Source of the DNA: Chloroflexota bacterium
GTDB taxonomy: Bacteria; Chloroflexota; Anaerolineae; Epilineales; SHYO01
Length of the DNA: 45,712 bases
Reading direction: 5' to 3'
Assembly (NCBI GenBank): GCA_009692745.1
Contig: SHYO01000008.1
Coordinates: 1-45,712 of the forward strand
Numbering within the stretch: position 1 is the stretch's first letter; the number at the start of each line of letters is the position of its first letter. Under the pieces are notes generated by a model. The model had not been told where the DNA came from and did not search any database. It saw only the letters and a program-made list of their open reading frames with translations. The translations under genes and the position numbers were made by a program. Shown in pieces: positions 18,255 to 27,527 of the stretch.

Positions 18255-19418
18255 TCACCTGGCCGCCGCTGCCTCCAGCCAGTCCATAGTAACTTCCATG
18301 CCAAAGCCCGGTGCATCGCTGGGCACCAGGTAGCCGTCTTTGATGACCGCCGCGCCGGGGACGTGGCGCATCTCCTCCAGCGGCACGCCGGGAGAAGAGA
18401 CCCCGTCCGACCGCTCGCCCCAAGGGATGGCCGGCATGGCATAGGTCAGGTGCTGGCCGTAGGGCAGGTTCATTCCGCCATGGACGATCACCGAAATGCC
18501 AGCAGCTTCGGCGATGTGGCAAATCTTGACACAGGCCGTCATACCACCCGCCCAACAGATATCCGGTTGGAAAACATCCACCAGGCGCCGGTTGGCCGCC
18601 AGGGCAAAGGGCGCCGTCAAATACCAATGCTCGCCGGCCGCCAGGGTTTGCCAGGGCAAGCGCTCGCGCACCGCCGCGAAGCCGTCATAATCCTCCGGCA
18701 GCAGATAATCCTCAATCCACTTGAGGCGGTACGGGCGCAGCACCTCCGCCAGCCGGACGGTATACTCCACATCCAGGGCCAGCCAGCAGTCCAGCATCAG
18801 CTCATTATCATCCCCTACCAATTCGCGTGTCTTTGCCACCAGAGCTTCATTTTTCCTCAAACCATCCAGGCCATCAGAGGGTCCGTAGGGCAGGGGCAGC
18901 TTGGAGGCCTTAAAGCCTATCTCCTTATACCAGGCGATATCGAAGCCGGTAGCATAGCAGAAAATCTTATCCTTCTGCGGCCCGCCCAGCAGCTCATAGA
19001 CCGGTTTCTGCAACAGTTTGCCCTTGAGATCCCACAGCGCCAGGTCAACGGCGCTGATAGCATAGCTGGCTAAGCCGTTGCTGCCGTACATAGCGGACAT
19101 GCGCATCATCATGTCCCAGATTTTTTCCGTCGCCATGCAGTTTTCGCCGATAAGGGCGGGGGCATAATGCTCATTGATGATGCGCACTACCGGGTCGCCC
19201 CACATCGAAATGCCCAATCCCCAGGTGCCATCTTCGGCCGTGACCACGCAGGCCGGGCGCCTCCACCCGTGGGGACCCCAGGCATTGCGTCCCCCCTCCC
19301 GCGGGTAACGGGCGTTCGGATAAACCACGGGCAAAGATTCTCCGGTTCTGGGCCGGGGCCTGGTCTGGGGTCGTGGCTGGATGTCAACCTCTACAGCTCG
19401 GATCTCTTTGATTTTCAT
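18255..19418 (-). CDS. Mandelate racemase/muconate lactonizing enzyme family protein, paralogue of 15399-16604
   Basis: Extended shared blocks, e.g. IGENCMATEKIWDMMMRMSAMYGSNGLASYAISAVDLALWDLKGKLLQKPVYELLGGPQKDKIFCYA. Confidence 0.92.
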   Translation of the reverse strand: MKIKEIRAVEVDIQPRPQTRPRPRTGESLPVVYPNARYPREGGRNAWGPHGWRRPACVVTAEDGTWGLGISMWGDPVVRIINEHYAPALIGENCMATEKIWDMMMRMSAMYGSNGLASYAISAVDLALWDLKGKLLQKPVYELLGGPQKDKIFCYATGFDIAWYKEIGFKASKLPLPYGPSDGLDGLRKNEALVAKTRELVGDDNELMLDCWLALDVEYTVRLAEVLRPYRLKWIEDYLLPEDYDGFAAVRERLPWQTLAAGEHWYLTAPFALAANRRLVDVFQPDICWAGGMTACVKICHIAEAAGISVIVHGGMNLPYGQHLTYAMPAIPWGERSDGVSSPGVPLEEMRHVPGAAVIKDGYLVPSDAPGFGMEVTMDWLEAAAAR

Positions 19419-19507
19419 GGTTTAACCACCATCCTTTTGATTTTCAACTTTTCAATTTCATACCCGTCATCGATTACGATCAAATCCCCCATATCTAGAG
19501 CAATATA

Positions 19508-19596
19508 GTAGGTGCGGTTTTCCAACCGCACGCATTTGCCCACGTCAAAACAAAAGCGTGCGGTATCAAGCAGTGAAGTTCACTGCCCGCACCTAC
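19508..19596. repeat. REP/BIME-like palindrome next to the RAYT gene
   Basis: GTAGGTGCGGTTTTCCAACCGCACGC...GCGTGCGGTATCAAGCAGTGAAGTTCACTGCCCGCACCTAC. Confidence 0.9.
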
Positions 19597-19641
19597 ATCA
19601 CTGGTCATCAATCCGCATATTTTTATGAATTCACCATACTT

Positions 19642-20175
19642 CTACTCGGATTTTTGCCAATTATAATCTGCGATTGAGGTCGGCGCCGACCAGCCCCACT
19701 GCTCCGGGTAAGCGCCACGTTTTTGCCAGTGGACAAAGCTGCTGTGAGGCCATGATTCCGGCCTGTCGACCAACCCGTGCTTGACCGGGTTGTAATGAAT
19801 ATAATCCAAGTGGCGTTGTAGATCAATTTCGTCCCGTATAATATGATCCCAGAATCCTTTTTGCCAAAAGACTGTCTGACCCACCGTGCCCGTTGCAGCC
19901 TTATACGCTATAGTAAAATTGCGCTTCAGTGAGTGCATGATATCACTGAAGTTGCTTGGACTTGTTGGTTGAATCAGAAGGTGAAAATGGTCTGGTAAAA
20001 AAACATAGGCCAGCATGGTGAATGGATGATAGTCCTTTACGCGCTGTAGTGTCGTACGCAACAGTGCAAGATACTGCAGTTCTTGAAAAACCGGAGTTCG
20101 GTCCTGGACGATCTGGGTTATGAAGACCAGAGCATCGGAAATATAGTAGCGGCGGATGTTCATCGGGCGCACCAC
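19642..20175 (-). CDS. REP-associated tyrosine transposase (RAYT, Y1_Tnp)
   Basis: MLAYVFLPDHFHLLIQP (HUH-type), FWQKGFWDHIIRDEIDLQRHLDYIHYNPVKHGLVDRPESWPHSSFVHW. Confidence 0.93.
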   Translation of the reverse strand: MVRPMNIRRYYISDALVFITQIVQDRTPVFQELQYLALLRTTLQRVKDYHPFTMLAYVFLPDHFHLLIQPTSPSNFSDIMHSLKRNFTIAYKAATGTVGQTVFWQKGFWDHIIRDEIDLQRHLDYIHYNPVKHGLVDRPESWPHSSFVHWQKRGAYPEQWGWSAPTSIADYNWQKSE

Positions 20176-20214
20176 GGTATTTAAGAGTATCGTATAGTCC
20201 TATCGTCACATTTC

Positions 20215-20242
20215 AAGCGTGCGGTTGGAAAACCGCACCTAC
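20215..20242. repeat. Single REP arm next to the RAYT gene
   Basis: AAGCGTGCGGTTGGAAAACCGCACCTAC. Confidence 0.85.
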
Positions 20243-22365
20243 TAAATTTCCTCCCGCCTGATTAATAGGTTCCCAAAGCGGTCAACCTGCGCCCGGTAAC
20301 CGGGGTGAATCACCGTGGTCGAATCGAACTCCTCCACAATCGCCGGACCGGCGATCACCGCGCCGGCACCCAGGCGATAGCGGTCATAGATACCACATTC
20401 CACATACCCGCCCCGCTCGGCGAAATAGACCGGGCGGGTAGTTTTTTGCGCTGTCCCCCCGGTAATATCCGCCGCGCCGGCTTGCTCAATCTGCCGCAGC
20501 TTCGGCTTAGCAATCTTGCCCAGCGCCGTCAGCCGCAAAGTCACCAGCTCAACCGGTTCCTCCGGGGCGCTGTAGCCATAGGCGCGCCGGTGCTCCTGGT
20601 GAAACCTGTTCAGAATCTCGGCCATTGTATCCGCCCCGAAAGGCGCAGGCCGCCCGTCGCCGTCTCCAAGCGGCATAGTCAGCTCGTAACTCTGCCCGAC
20701 GTAGCGGACATCCACCTGGCGGATGAAGCTTATATCTGCGTCTGCGATGCCTTCGCGTGCCAGGGCCGCCTGCCCGGCATGCATCCAACGCTGGAAGGCA
20801 GCTTCCACAGCGGCAGGATCGAGCCGGTCGACTCTTTGAATCAAGGTGGTAGCATAATCGTGCTTTAGATCCGTGACCAGCAATCCCATAGCCGAGGTAA
20901 TGCCGGGACTCATCGGAATCATGATCATCGGGATCTCGGTTTCAGCTCCCAACCGGTTGGCATGTAATGGCCCGGCGCCGCCGAACGCCACCAACACAAA
21001 GTCCCGCGGGTCATAGCCGCGCTGCACCGACACCAGGCGCAAAGCATTCACCATGGCTGCGTTAGCAATCTCCACAATGCCGTGAGCCACTTCCACCACA
21101 TCCAACCCCAGCGGCACGGCGCATTTTTCCTGAATTGCCTGCCGTGCCCGCGCCACATCCAGCTCGATCTCCCCACCCAGGAAATAGTGCGGATTGATGC
21201 GGCCCAACACCAGGTTGGCATCGGTGATCGTCGGCTCGGCGCCTCCTTTGCCATAACACACCGGCCCGGGGTCTGCCCCGGCGCTGCGCGGTCCCACCCG
21301 CAGCGCCCCACCAGCATCAATCCAGGCGATCGAGCCGCCGCCGGCCCCAATCTCCACCAGGTCAATCACCGGCGTCCGGATAGGATAACCACTGGCCTTG
21401 TTCCGGCCCGAACCCGATTTAGCCGTGGCTCCTACCTCATAATCCTTTGTCACCTGGGGTGTGCCATTCTGGATCAGCCCGGCCTTAGCGGTGGTGCCGC
21501 CCATGTCCAGCGAGATAATATCTTTGTATCCCACTGAATTGCCCAGGTAGGCAGCCGCGATCACCCCTGCCGCGGGACCCGATTCCACCATAAAAACCGG
21601 CTTCTCGCAGGCAGCACTGAAGGTGAATACTCCTCCGTTACTCTGCATCACCAACAGCTCCGCTGCCAGGCCGGCCTCGCGCAAGCGCGCTTCGATCTTC
21701 TGCAAGTAGCGCATCACCACAGGGCGGATGCTGGCGTTGATAATGGTAGTGCTGGCGCGGAAGTACTCGCGGAATTCGGGCGCCACTTCAGACGACAGGG
21801 AGATGATCGCCTCTGGAAAAACCTCCCGTAGGATCTCCCCGGCGCGCCGCTCATGGGCCGGGTTGATATAGGCATGTAGAAAACAGACGGCGACGGACTC
21901 CACGCCTTCGCGCCGCAGCGCTTCACCCACCTGGCGCATCGCGTCCTCATCCAGCGGCAGCAGAACTTGTCCTTGGGCATCCAACCGCTCGGGCACCCCA
22001 TAACACAGGTTGCGCGGCACAAGCGGGCGCGGCTTCTCAAAATGCACATCGTAGAGGGAGGGGCGGATCTGGCGCGCAATCTCCAACATATCGCGGAATC
22101 CCGCGGTGGTCACAAAGCCGGTGCGGGCTATCTTACCCTCGATGATGGCGTTGGTCGCCACCGTGGTGCCGTGTACCACATACTCCACCTCCCCCGGCGC
22201 CACCTCTGCCTGGCGCAAGATGCGGGCGGTCGCTTCCAGGAAGCCGATAGAGGGATCTTGAGGAGTCGATGAGACCTTGCCAATGCGAATCTCGCCGGTA
22301 GTCTCATTAATCAACGTAGCATCGGTGAAGGTGCCACCGATATCGATGCCAAGTCTGTATGCCAT
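20242..22365 (-). CDS. hyuA: Hydantoinase/oxoprolinase family protein, HyuA type
   Basis: MAYRLGIDIGGTFTDATLI...VHGTTVATNAIIEGK...SLDMGGTTAK...VLVAFGGAGPLHA. Confidence 0.93.
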   Translation of the reverse strand: MAYRLGIDIGGTFTDATLINETTGEIRIGKVSSTPQDPSIGFLEATARILRQAEVAPGEVEYVVHGTTVATNAIIEGKIARTGFVTTAGFRDMLEIARQIRPSLYDVHFEKPRPLVPRNLCYGVPERLDAQGQVLLPLDEDAMRQVGEALRREGVESVAVCFLHAYINPAHERRAGEILREVFPEAIISLSSEVAPEFREYFRASTTIINASIRPVVMRYLQKIEARLREAGLAAELLVMQSNGGVFTFSAACEKPVFMVESGPAAGVIAAAYLGNSVGYKDIISLDMGGTTAKAGLIQNGTPQVTKDYEVGATAKSGSGRNKASGYPIRTPVIDLVEIGAGGGSIAWIDAGGALRVGPRSAGADPGPVCYGKGGAEPTITDANLVLGRINPHYFLGGEIELDVARARQAIQEKCAVPLGLDVVEVAHGIVEIANAAMVNALRLVSVQRGYDPRDFVLVAFGGAGPLHANRLGAETEIPMIMIPMSPGITSAMGLLVTDLKHDYATTLIQRVDRLDPAAVEAAFQRWMHAGQAALAREGIADADISFIRQVDVRYVGQSYELTMPLGDGDGRPAPFGADTMAEILNRFHQEHRRAYGYSAPEEPVELVTLRLTALGKIAKPKLRQIEQAGAADITGGTAQKTTRPVYFAERGGYVECGIYDRYRLGAGAVIAGPAIVEEFDSTTVIHPGYRAQVDRFGNLLIRREEI

Positions 22366-22366
22366 A

Positions 22367-25300
22367 TCAAGAAAATTCCTCTATTGTCGGGGCAGCAGCC
22401 AAAGATTGCATGGCATTGAATGCTGCATCAAGCACCTCGGGATCTCGTTCCTCTTGAAGTAAGCGCTCAAGCAGGGCAAATATGTGAGGCTGGCGAAAAC
22501 TAGCTTTCAACTTTCCCAGAGCCAATGCAGCTTGCTTGCGTATATCCTCAGAATTTGGAATCATTGCCAATGGATGGGCTCCATAGTCCAAGGCTTGAAT
22601 AAGTGTAGCGGTCGCTTCAGTAGCAAATCTGTCGTCGTTGAGAAGTAATTCTGCGACAGCGATATGTGCGGGCCATGCATCAAGGCCCCGATCATCCTCT
22701 AAAGTTGCTATAAGTGGAACTATAGCTTGAGCAAGACACTCTTGCCCGGCCTCGGCAAGAATTTCCGCGGCGCTTCGTCGAGACCGCCAATCCATAGAAC
22801 TCAGCAAATTTATGATCTCATGCCGGGCTGTCAGATCATTGGCTATCAATCTGCCCCATTGATGTACGACGATCTGCCGGGAATCCACTATTTCTCCGTA
22901 CACGCTGAAATATTGACCATCCGATGCCAAAACAGGCTGCAATTTCTGACGCAGGCCGGTATCTACTTCCACCAGCTCAGCCAGCGCGTACACGGCAGCC
23001 GCTCGCACGTAACGATCCTCATCCTCCAGACGGGTCACCACCTCCGAGCGGATATCCGCATCGCTACCCACTGACTCGGCCAACACCTGCACGGCAGTCG
23101 TCCGCACGTAACTATCCTCATCCTCCAGACGGGTCACCACCTCCGAGCGGATATCTGCATCGCTACCCACCAGCTTAGCCAACGCCCGCACAGCAGCCCC
23201 CCGCACGTAACGATCCTCATCCTCCAGACGGGCCACGACCGCCGAGCGGATATCCGCATCGCTACCCACCAGATCAGCCAGCACGTACACGGCAGCCGCT
23301 CGCACGTCATTATCCTCATCCTCCAGACAGGCCACCAGAGCTGCGCGGATATCCGCATCACTACTCACCAGCTCAGCCAACGCCCGCACAGTAGCCCCCC
23401 GCACGTCATTATCCTCATCCTCCAGACGGGCCACTACCTCCGAGCGGATATCTGCATTGCTACCCACCAACTCAGCCAGTGCGTACACGGCAGCCGCTCG
23501 CACGTCATTATCCTCATCCTCCAGACGGGCCACGACCGCCGAGCGGATATCTGCATTGCTACCCACCAACTCAGCCAAGGCCTGCACGGCAGCCGCTCGC
23601 ACGTCATTATCCTCATCCTCCAGACGGGCCACTACCTCCGAGCGGATATCCACATCGCTACCCACCAACTCAGCCAAGGCCTGCACGGCAGCCGCCCGCA
23701 CGTAACTATCCTCATCCTCCAGACGGGCCACTACCGCCGAGCGGATATCTGCATCGCTACCCACTAGCTCAGCCAACGCCCGCACGGCAGCCCCCCGCAC
23801 ATACGAAGCGTCATCATCTAAGTGGGCTACCACATTAGCCTTTACCATATTATCCTGGCGAACGAATCCAGCCAATACCTTCAGAACGGCGATATGGGCC
23901 TGGTTAGATTCCAGGCAACGATGATCCTTCAATGTCTTAAATATCAAGTGGACAAGGTCACCTTGATTCGTAGCGCCGTTCATCAAGGTGAGGCAAGCTA
24001 TGCGTCTAGTTTCCCAATCACGATGGGTAAGTAAATTTTGAATTGTTGTGGCTACATTGTGATCTCGATCCATCAATTTTCCGAGGGTTTCAACGGCAGC
24101 CGTCCGCACGTAACGATCCTCATCCTCCAGACAGGCCATCAGAGTTGCGCGGATATCCGCATCACTACTCACCAGCTCAGTCAGCGCGTACACGGCAGCC
24201 GCTCGCACGTCATTATCCTCATCCTCCAGACGGGCCACGACCGCCGAGCGGATATCCGCATCGCTACCCACTGACTCGGCCAACACCTGCACGGCAGCCC
24301 CCCGCACGTAACTATCCTTATCCTCCAGACAGGCCACCAGAGCTGCGCGGATATCCGCATCGCTACCCACCAACTCAGCAAGTGCGTACACAGCAGCCCC
24401 CCGCACGTAACCATCATCCTCCAGACGGGCCACGACCGCCGAGCGGATATCCGCATCGCTACCCACCGACTCGGCCAACACCTGCACGGCAGCCGCTCGC
24501 ACGTCATTAGCCTCATCCTCCAGACAGGCCACTACCGCCGAGCGGATATCCGCATCACTACCCACCAGCTCAGCCAACGCCCGCACGGCAGCCGCTCGCA
24601 CGTAACCATCCTCATCCTCCAGACAGGTTATCACCTCCGAGCGAATCACGTTATCCTGGCCTAAAAACTCCACCAGGGCATTTAATACCTTGACGGTTAT
24701 TTTCCGGTCGTTTATATTGGATATCCGCCTTCGTTTCAGAAGATTAACAATCACTTCCAAAGCTTCGGGAACTCTTGATCTATCCCCTGCACGAAGCGTC
24801 GATAGAAGCGTTAACCTACGAATAGAATTTCTCTGAAGGTTGGGTATATGAGAAATTGTTAAAGGTTCTAATCTTTGAACAATCCGTCGAAGGGTTGGCA
24901 AGCCGATATTGATGTCGTCTATTGCACAATCGGCAGCCAGGAATAGATCGCGATGCAGAAGTGCTTCATGGGCATTCTTAGCATCTAAAATCTGCTCAAG
25001 AAGTTGTTTGGCCTCAATACCACGATTTTCGGTCACACCCAACCGCGCAGCAGCTAAAAGAATAGGTTCACGCCAACGGTTTGCATGTAAATTATCTTTG
25101 ACCCGCTTCCAGCGTTCTTCGGGTGACATACGTGCCAGGGCGCGCCCGGCGAAGTATTCTTGAAAAGTAAGATGGCGAAAACCAAAGGCATTTTGACCTC
25201 GTTCAACCAGTAATCCCGAAAACTGGCGCATGTCATTAAGGAATGTCTCTGTCCGGCGCTCTGCTTCGTGTAATTCAGCTACCTGGACGTCAGGATCGTC

Positions 25301-27451
25301 CGGATCTACACCTAAATCGCGCAGGTAAAAACGTTTAAGGCGTTCCATCAACTCGGTGTGAGTAGCCGTACCACTCGGTTTATACTCTTGCAACCATAAG
25401 GACAATGGAATAAGGACATTTTCGGCTTCTAATGTATCAATGCGCTTTGGAGCTTTCAAACGGGCTCCCCGGCTGCGATTTTCTTCCCAATTCTGCACCA
25501 GAGCAGATATATATTGGTCATACAGTCGGATGCGGCGCTGCGGAAGCTTTCCGATTTGTCGCCGAAGTAATGCCAGCATTGTGAGCAATAGTGGATTTAC
25601 AGCCAATCGCTCAATACCCGGATTGCTTCTGATTTCATCCATCAGATTGCTTTCGTCAATCTGGCTTTTCAAAGCTATATAAGGAGAGTCCTGTCCCTTT
25701 GCATCCCAAACCGCCATAGCGCGGCACCATTGGTGGGCAAAGACTTCGATTTCTTCACGCCGGAAGTCCAGAACTGTGATATGGGGGAGATCTACCGACA
25801 AGCGGGCCACCCGGTAACCAAATATCCGGCTTGTAAGTAGCACGCGATTCTCTTTTCCTATTACCTCGTGAAGGAATACACTAACTTGCTCGGCCACAAA
25901 TCTGCGCCGATCTTCTTCTACAACTTCGTCCAGGCCATCCAAAAGAATGAGAGCCTGTCCGGTATCAAGCGCAATTTCAAAAACCGGACCCAACCCAGGG
26001 AAAGCCCGGCGCCGATCGTAATAAGTCGCTAGAAATTCCCGCACGGTCAGTTGTGGGACCCCAGAGAGCATATCGTCATAAGCAGCCAGAGGCACAAAGA
26101 TAGGTAATCGCTCGGCATCTGCTCCTGATATTTTTAAATGTTCATGTACTTTCTGAGGCCCCTGTGCATACACCAGGGCCAGAAAATGCAGCAAAGTCGT
26201 TTTACCACTACCTGGATCACCCAGGATTACCAATCCATGTTGATCGGATTTTCGCAACGATTCTGCGATTGGGAATCGCTCCAACCTTTCTTTTGTCCAC
26301 CTTTCCCGCCGCAGAGCGTCCAGGCGCAACTGAGCCTCGCGTAAATCCTCTTCTTTTCCTTCCTCTTCAAATAACCGCAGCAATCGGCGTTCTTCGGGGG
26401 AGAATACATCGGCTGCCTCAGGAACTTCTGCCACGGCTCGTAATTGGACATAAACTCGTTCTAACGGTAATACGATAGGTCGAACGCTGCTAGAAAGCCC
26501 TTCAAAATGTAAATCTTTATAAAGACTGGTAATGAGCTCAAGGTATCGAGTTTTTCTTGCGACCAATTCTTCGGCGGTAGGTGCTGTAGAAGGCTGGATC
26601 AATCCCCGCCGCATCTCTTGAAGGAGTTCTAACAGAGGAGCCAGATCAACCTTAACTTCCACTTCTGGAATGGTGATACGGCCAGCCAGATCAACTTCCA
26701 GGTATTTTCCAATCTGGAATAACCCGAAGGCTACATCCTGGTATGCTGTAATCTGACTGCCCGGTGCTGTTGATATCCTGCTGCGAATCTCCTCGACCAC
26801 TTGCTGCGGTTGTGCTTGACCACGGAGCATTTGTTCTAAAATCATCACTATCCGGCCAACACCTTCGGCCGTAATTTCTGTAGCCGCGGCGGTGTGCTCA
26901 CTTGAAAAGGCTATCCGCTTAGTATCACGCGCCAGGGCACCGAAATTCTCAACCATTTCGCGCAACAACCGGATACTGATAGCATGCTGGAGTTCGGGCT
27001 TATCGGCAGCCGCATCGTAGAAAGCTAATATCAGGGCAGCGATCAGATCCTCAAATTTTGGTTGTGTTAAATAATCAGGATCGAATCCGGCTGCTATAAA
27101 TTCATCGCGCAGTAATTCTATGTCGGGGAAAGTGTCAGGGTTGGGATTAATGATTAAGCTCAATTCCAAAATGACATCTTCTCGTTGGATGAATTCTCGG
27201 AATAAGGAATAGTAATGATTAGACGTTTCTGGCGTAAGAGGTAGTTGCAGTATAGCTGCAGCCAATCCTTCCGCCAGAGCTGATTGAAGAGCATGTTGGC
27301 GTGGTTCGCTCTTGAAAAGCTGGGCCGTGCGCTTGCCCGCGGCTTCCAACAGCGTTACGGTCAGGCCACCGACGAACTCAGGGGCTGCCTTGCCTGCAAG
27401 GTCAATCAATGCTGCTTGGGTTTCTGGACTTAAGAAATTGAACCAGTCCAT
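22367..27451 (-). CDS. NACHT-family STAND NTPase with C-terminal HEAT-repeat arrays
   Basis: LVILGDPGSGKTTLLHFLALVYA (Walker A), LILLDGLDEVVEEDRRRFVAEQV (Walker B), then about 15 DADIRSAVVARLEDEDNDVRAAAVYALAELVGS units; start chosen at MDWFNFLSPE rather than 27475. Confidence 0.88.
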   Translation of the reverse strand: MDWFNFLSPETQAALIDLAGKAAPEFVGGLTVTLLEAAGKRTAQLFKSEPRQHALQSALAEGLAAAILQLPLTPETSNHYYSLFREFIQREDVILELSLIINPNPDTFPDIELLRDEFIAAGFDPDYLTQPKFEDLIAALILAFYDAAADKPELQHAISIRLLREMVENFGALARDTKRIAFSSEHTAAATEITAEGVGRIVMILEQMLRGQAQPQQVVEEIRSRISTAPGSQITAYQDVAFGLFQIGKYLEVDLAGRITIPEVEVKVDLAPLLELLQEMRRGLIQPSTAPTAEELVARKTRYLELITSLYKDLHFEGLSSSVRPIVLPLERVYVQLRAVAEVPEAADVFSPEERRLLRLFEEEGKEEDLREAQLRLDALRRERWTKERLERFPIAESLRKSDQHGLVILGDPGSGKTTLLHFLALVYAQGPQKVHEHLKISGADAERLPIFVPLAAYDDMLSGVPQLTVREFLATYYDRRRAFPGLGPVFEIALDTGQALILLDGLDEVVEEDRRRFVAEQVSVFLHEVIGKENRVLLTSRIFGYRVARLSVDLPHITVLDFRREEIEVFAHQWCRAMAVWDAKGQDSPYIALKSQIDESNLMDEIRSNPGIERLAVNPLLLTMLALLRRQIGKLPQRRIRLYDQYISALVQNWEENRSRGARLKAPKRIDTLEAENVLIPLSLWLQEYKPSGTATHTELMERLKRFYLRDLGVDPDDPDVQVAELHEAERRTETFLNDMRQFSGLLVERGQNAFGFRHLTFQEYFAGRALARMSPEERWKRVKDNLHANRWREPILLAAARLGVTENRGIEAKQLLEQILDAKNAHEALLHRDLFLAADCAIDDINIGLPTLRRIVQRLEPLTISHIPNLQRNSIRRLTLLSTLRAGDRSRVPEALEVIVNLLKRRRISNINDRKITVKVLNALVEFLGQDNVIRSEVITCLEDEDGYVRAAAVRALAELVGSDADIRSAVVACLEDEANDVRAAAVQVLAESVGSDADIRSAVVARLEDDGYVRGAAVYALAELVGSDADIRAALVACLEDKDSYVRGAAVQVLAESVGSDADIRSAVVARLEDEDNDVRAAAVYALTELVSSDADIRATLMACLEDEDRYVRTAAVETLGKLMDRDHNVATTIQNLLTHRDWETRRIACLTLMNGATNQGDLVHLIFKTLKDHRCLESNQAHIAVLKVLAGFVRQDNMVKANVVAHLDDDASYVRGAAVRALAELVGSDADIRSAVVARLEDEDSYVRAAAVQALAELVGSDVDIRSEVVARLEDEDNDVRAAAVQALAELVGSNADIRSAVVARLEDEDNDVRAAAVYALAELVGSNADIRSEVVARLEDEDNDVRGATVRALAELVSSDADIRAALVACLEDEDNDVRAAAVYVLADLVGSDADIRSAVVARLEDEDRYVRGAAVRALAKLVGSDADIRSEVVTRLEDEDSYVRTTAVQVLAESVGSDADIRSEVVTRLEDEDRYVRAAAVYALAELVEVDTGLRQKLQPVLASDGQYFSVYGEIVDSRQIVVHQWGRLIANDLTARHEIINLLSSMDWRSRRSAAEILAEAGQECLAQAIVPLIATLEDDRGLDAWPAHIAVAELLLNDDRFATEATATLIQALDYGAHPLAMIPNSEDIRKQAALALGKLKASFRQPHIFALLERLLQEERDPEVLDAAFNAMQSLAAAPTIEEFS
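22964..23854 (-). repeat. HEAT-encoding tandem array, 9 x 99 bp
   Basis: Exactly 891 bp from DNMVKANVV to the last ELVEV; inner units near-identical at DNA level. Confidence 0.93.
24065..24655 (-). repeat. HEAT-encoding tandem array, 6 units (591 bp = 6 x 99 minus one codon)
   Basis: Units from DNVIRSEVI to LGKLMDR; third unit lacks one codon (LEDDGYV vs LEDEDGYV). Confidence 0.92.
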
Positions 27452-27482
27452 AATTAGCCCTCCACCGAGTACCACAAAACTT

Positions 27483-27501
27483 TTCTTCTCGAAGAGAAGA
27501 A
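27483..27501. terminator. Stem-loop between a CocE gene and the NACHT gene
   Basis: TTCTTCTC-GAA-GAGAAGAA perfect 8-bp stem, 3-nt loop; function uncertain. Confidence 0.35.
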
Positions 27502-27527
27502 ATTACCTGCCTGACAGGAAGCATCTT

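Noticed and set aside
23434-24516. Several ORFs on both strands across the 99-bp repeat arrays
   Set aside because: They are alternate-frame readings of the HEAT-encoding repeats (Pro/Arg/Trp/Ser-rich tandem peptides); the 1,694-aa frame carries clear domain signatures.
22964-24655. Possible CRISPR array
   Set aside because: Period is 99 bp with an open reading frame maintained and no unique spacers between short repeats; this is a coding tandem repeat.
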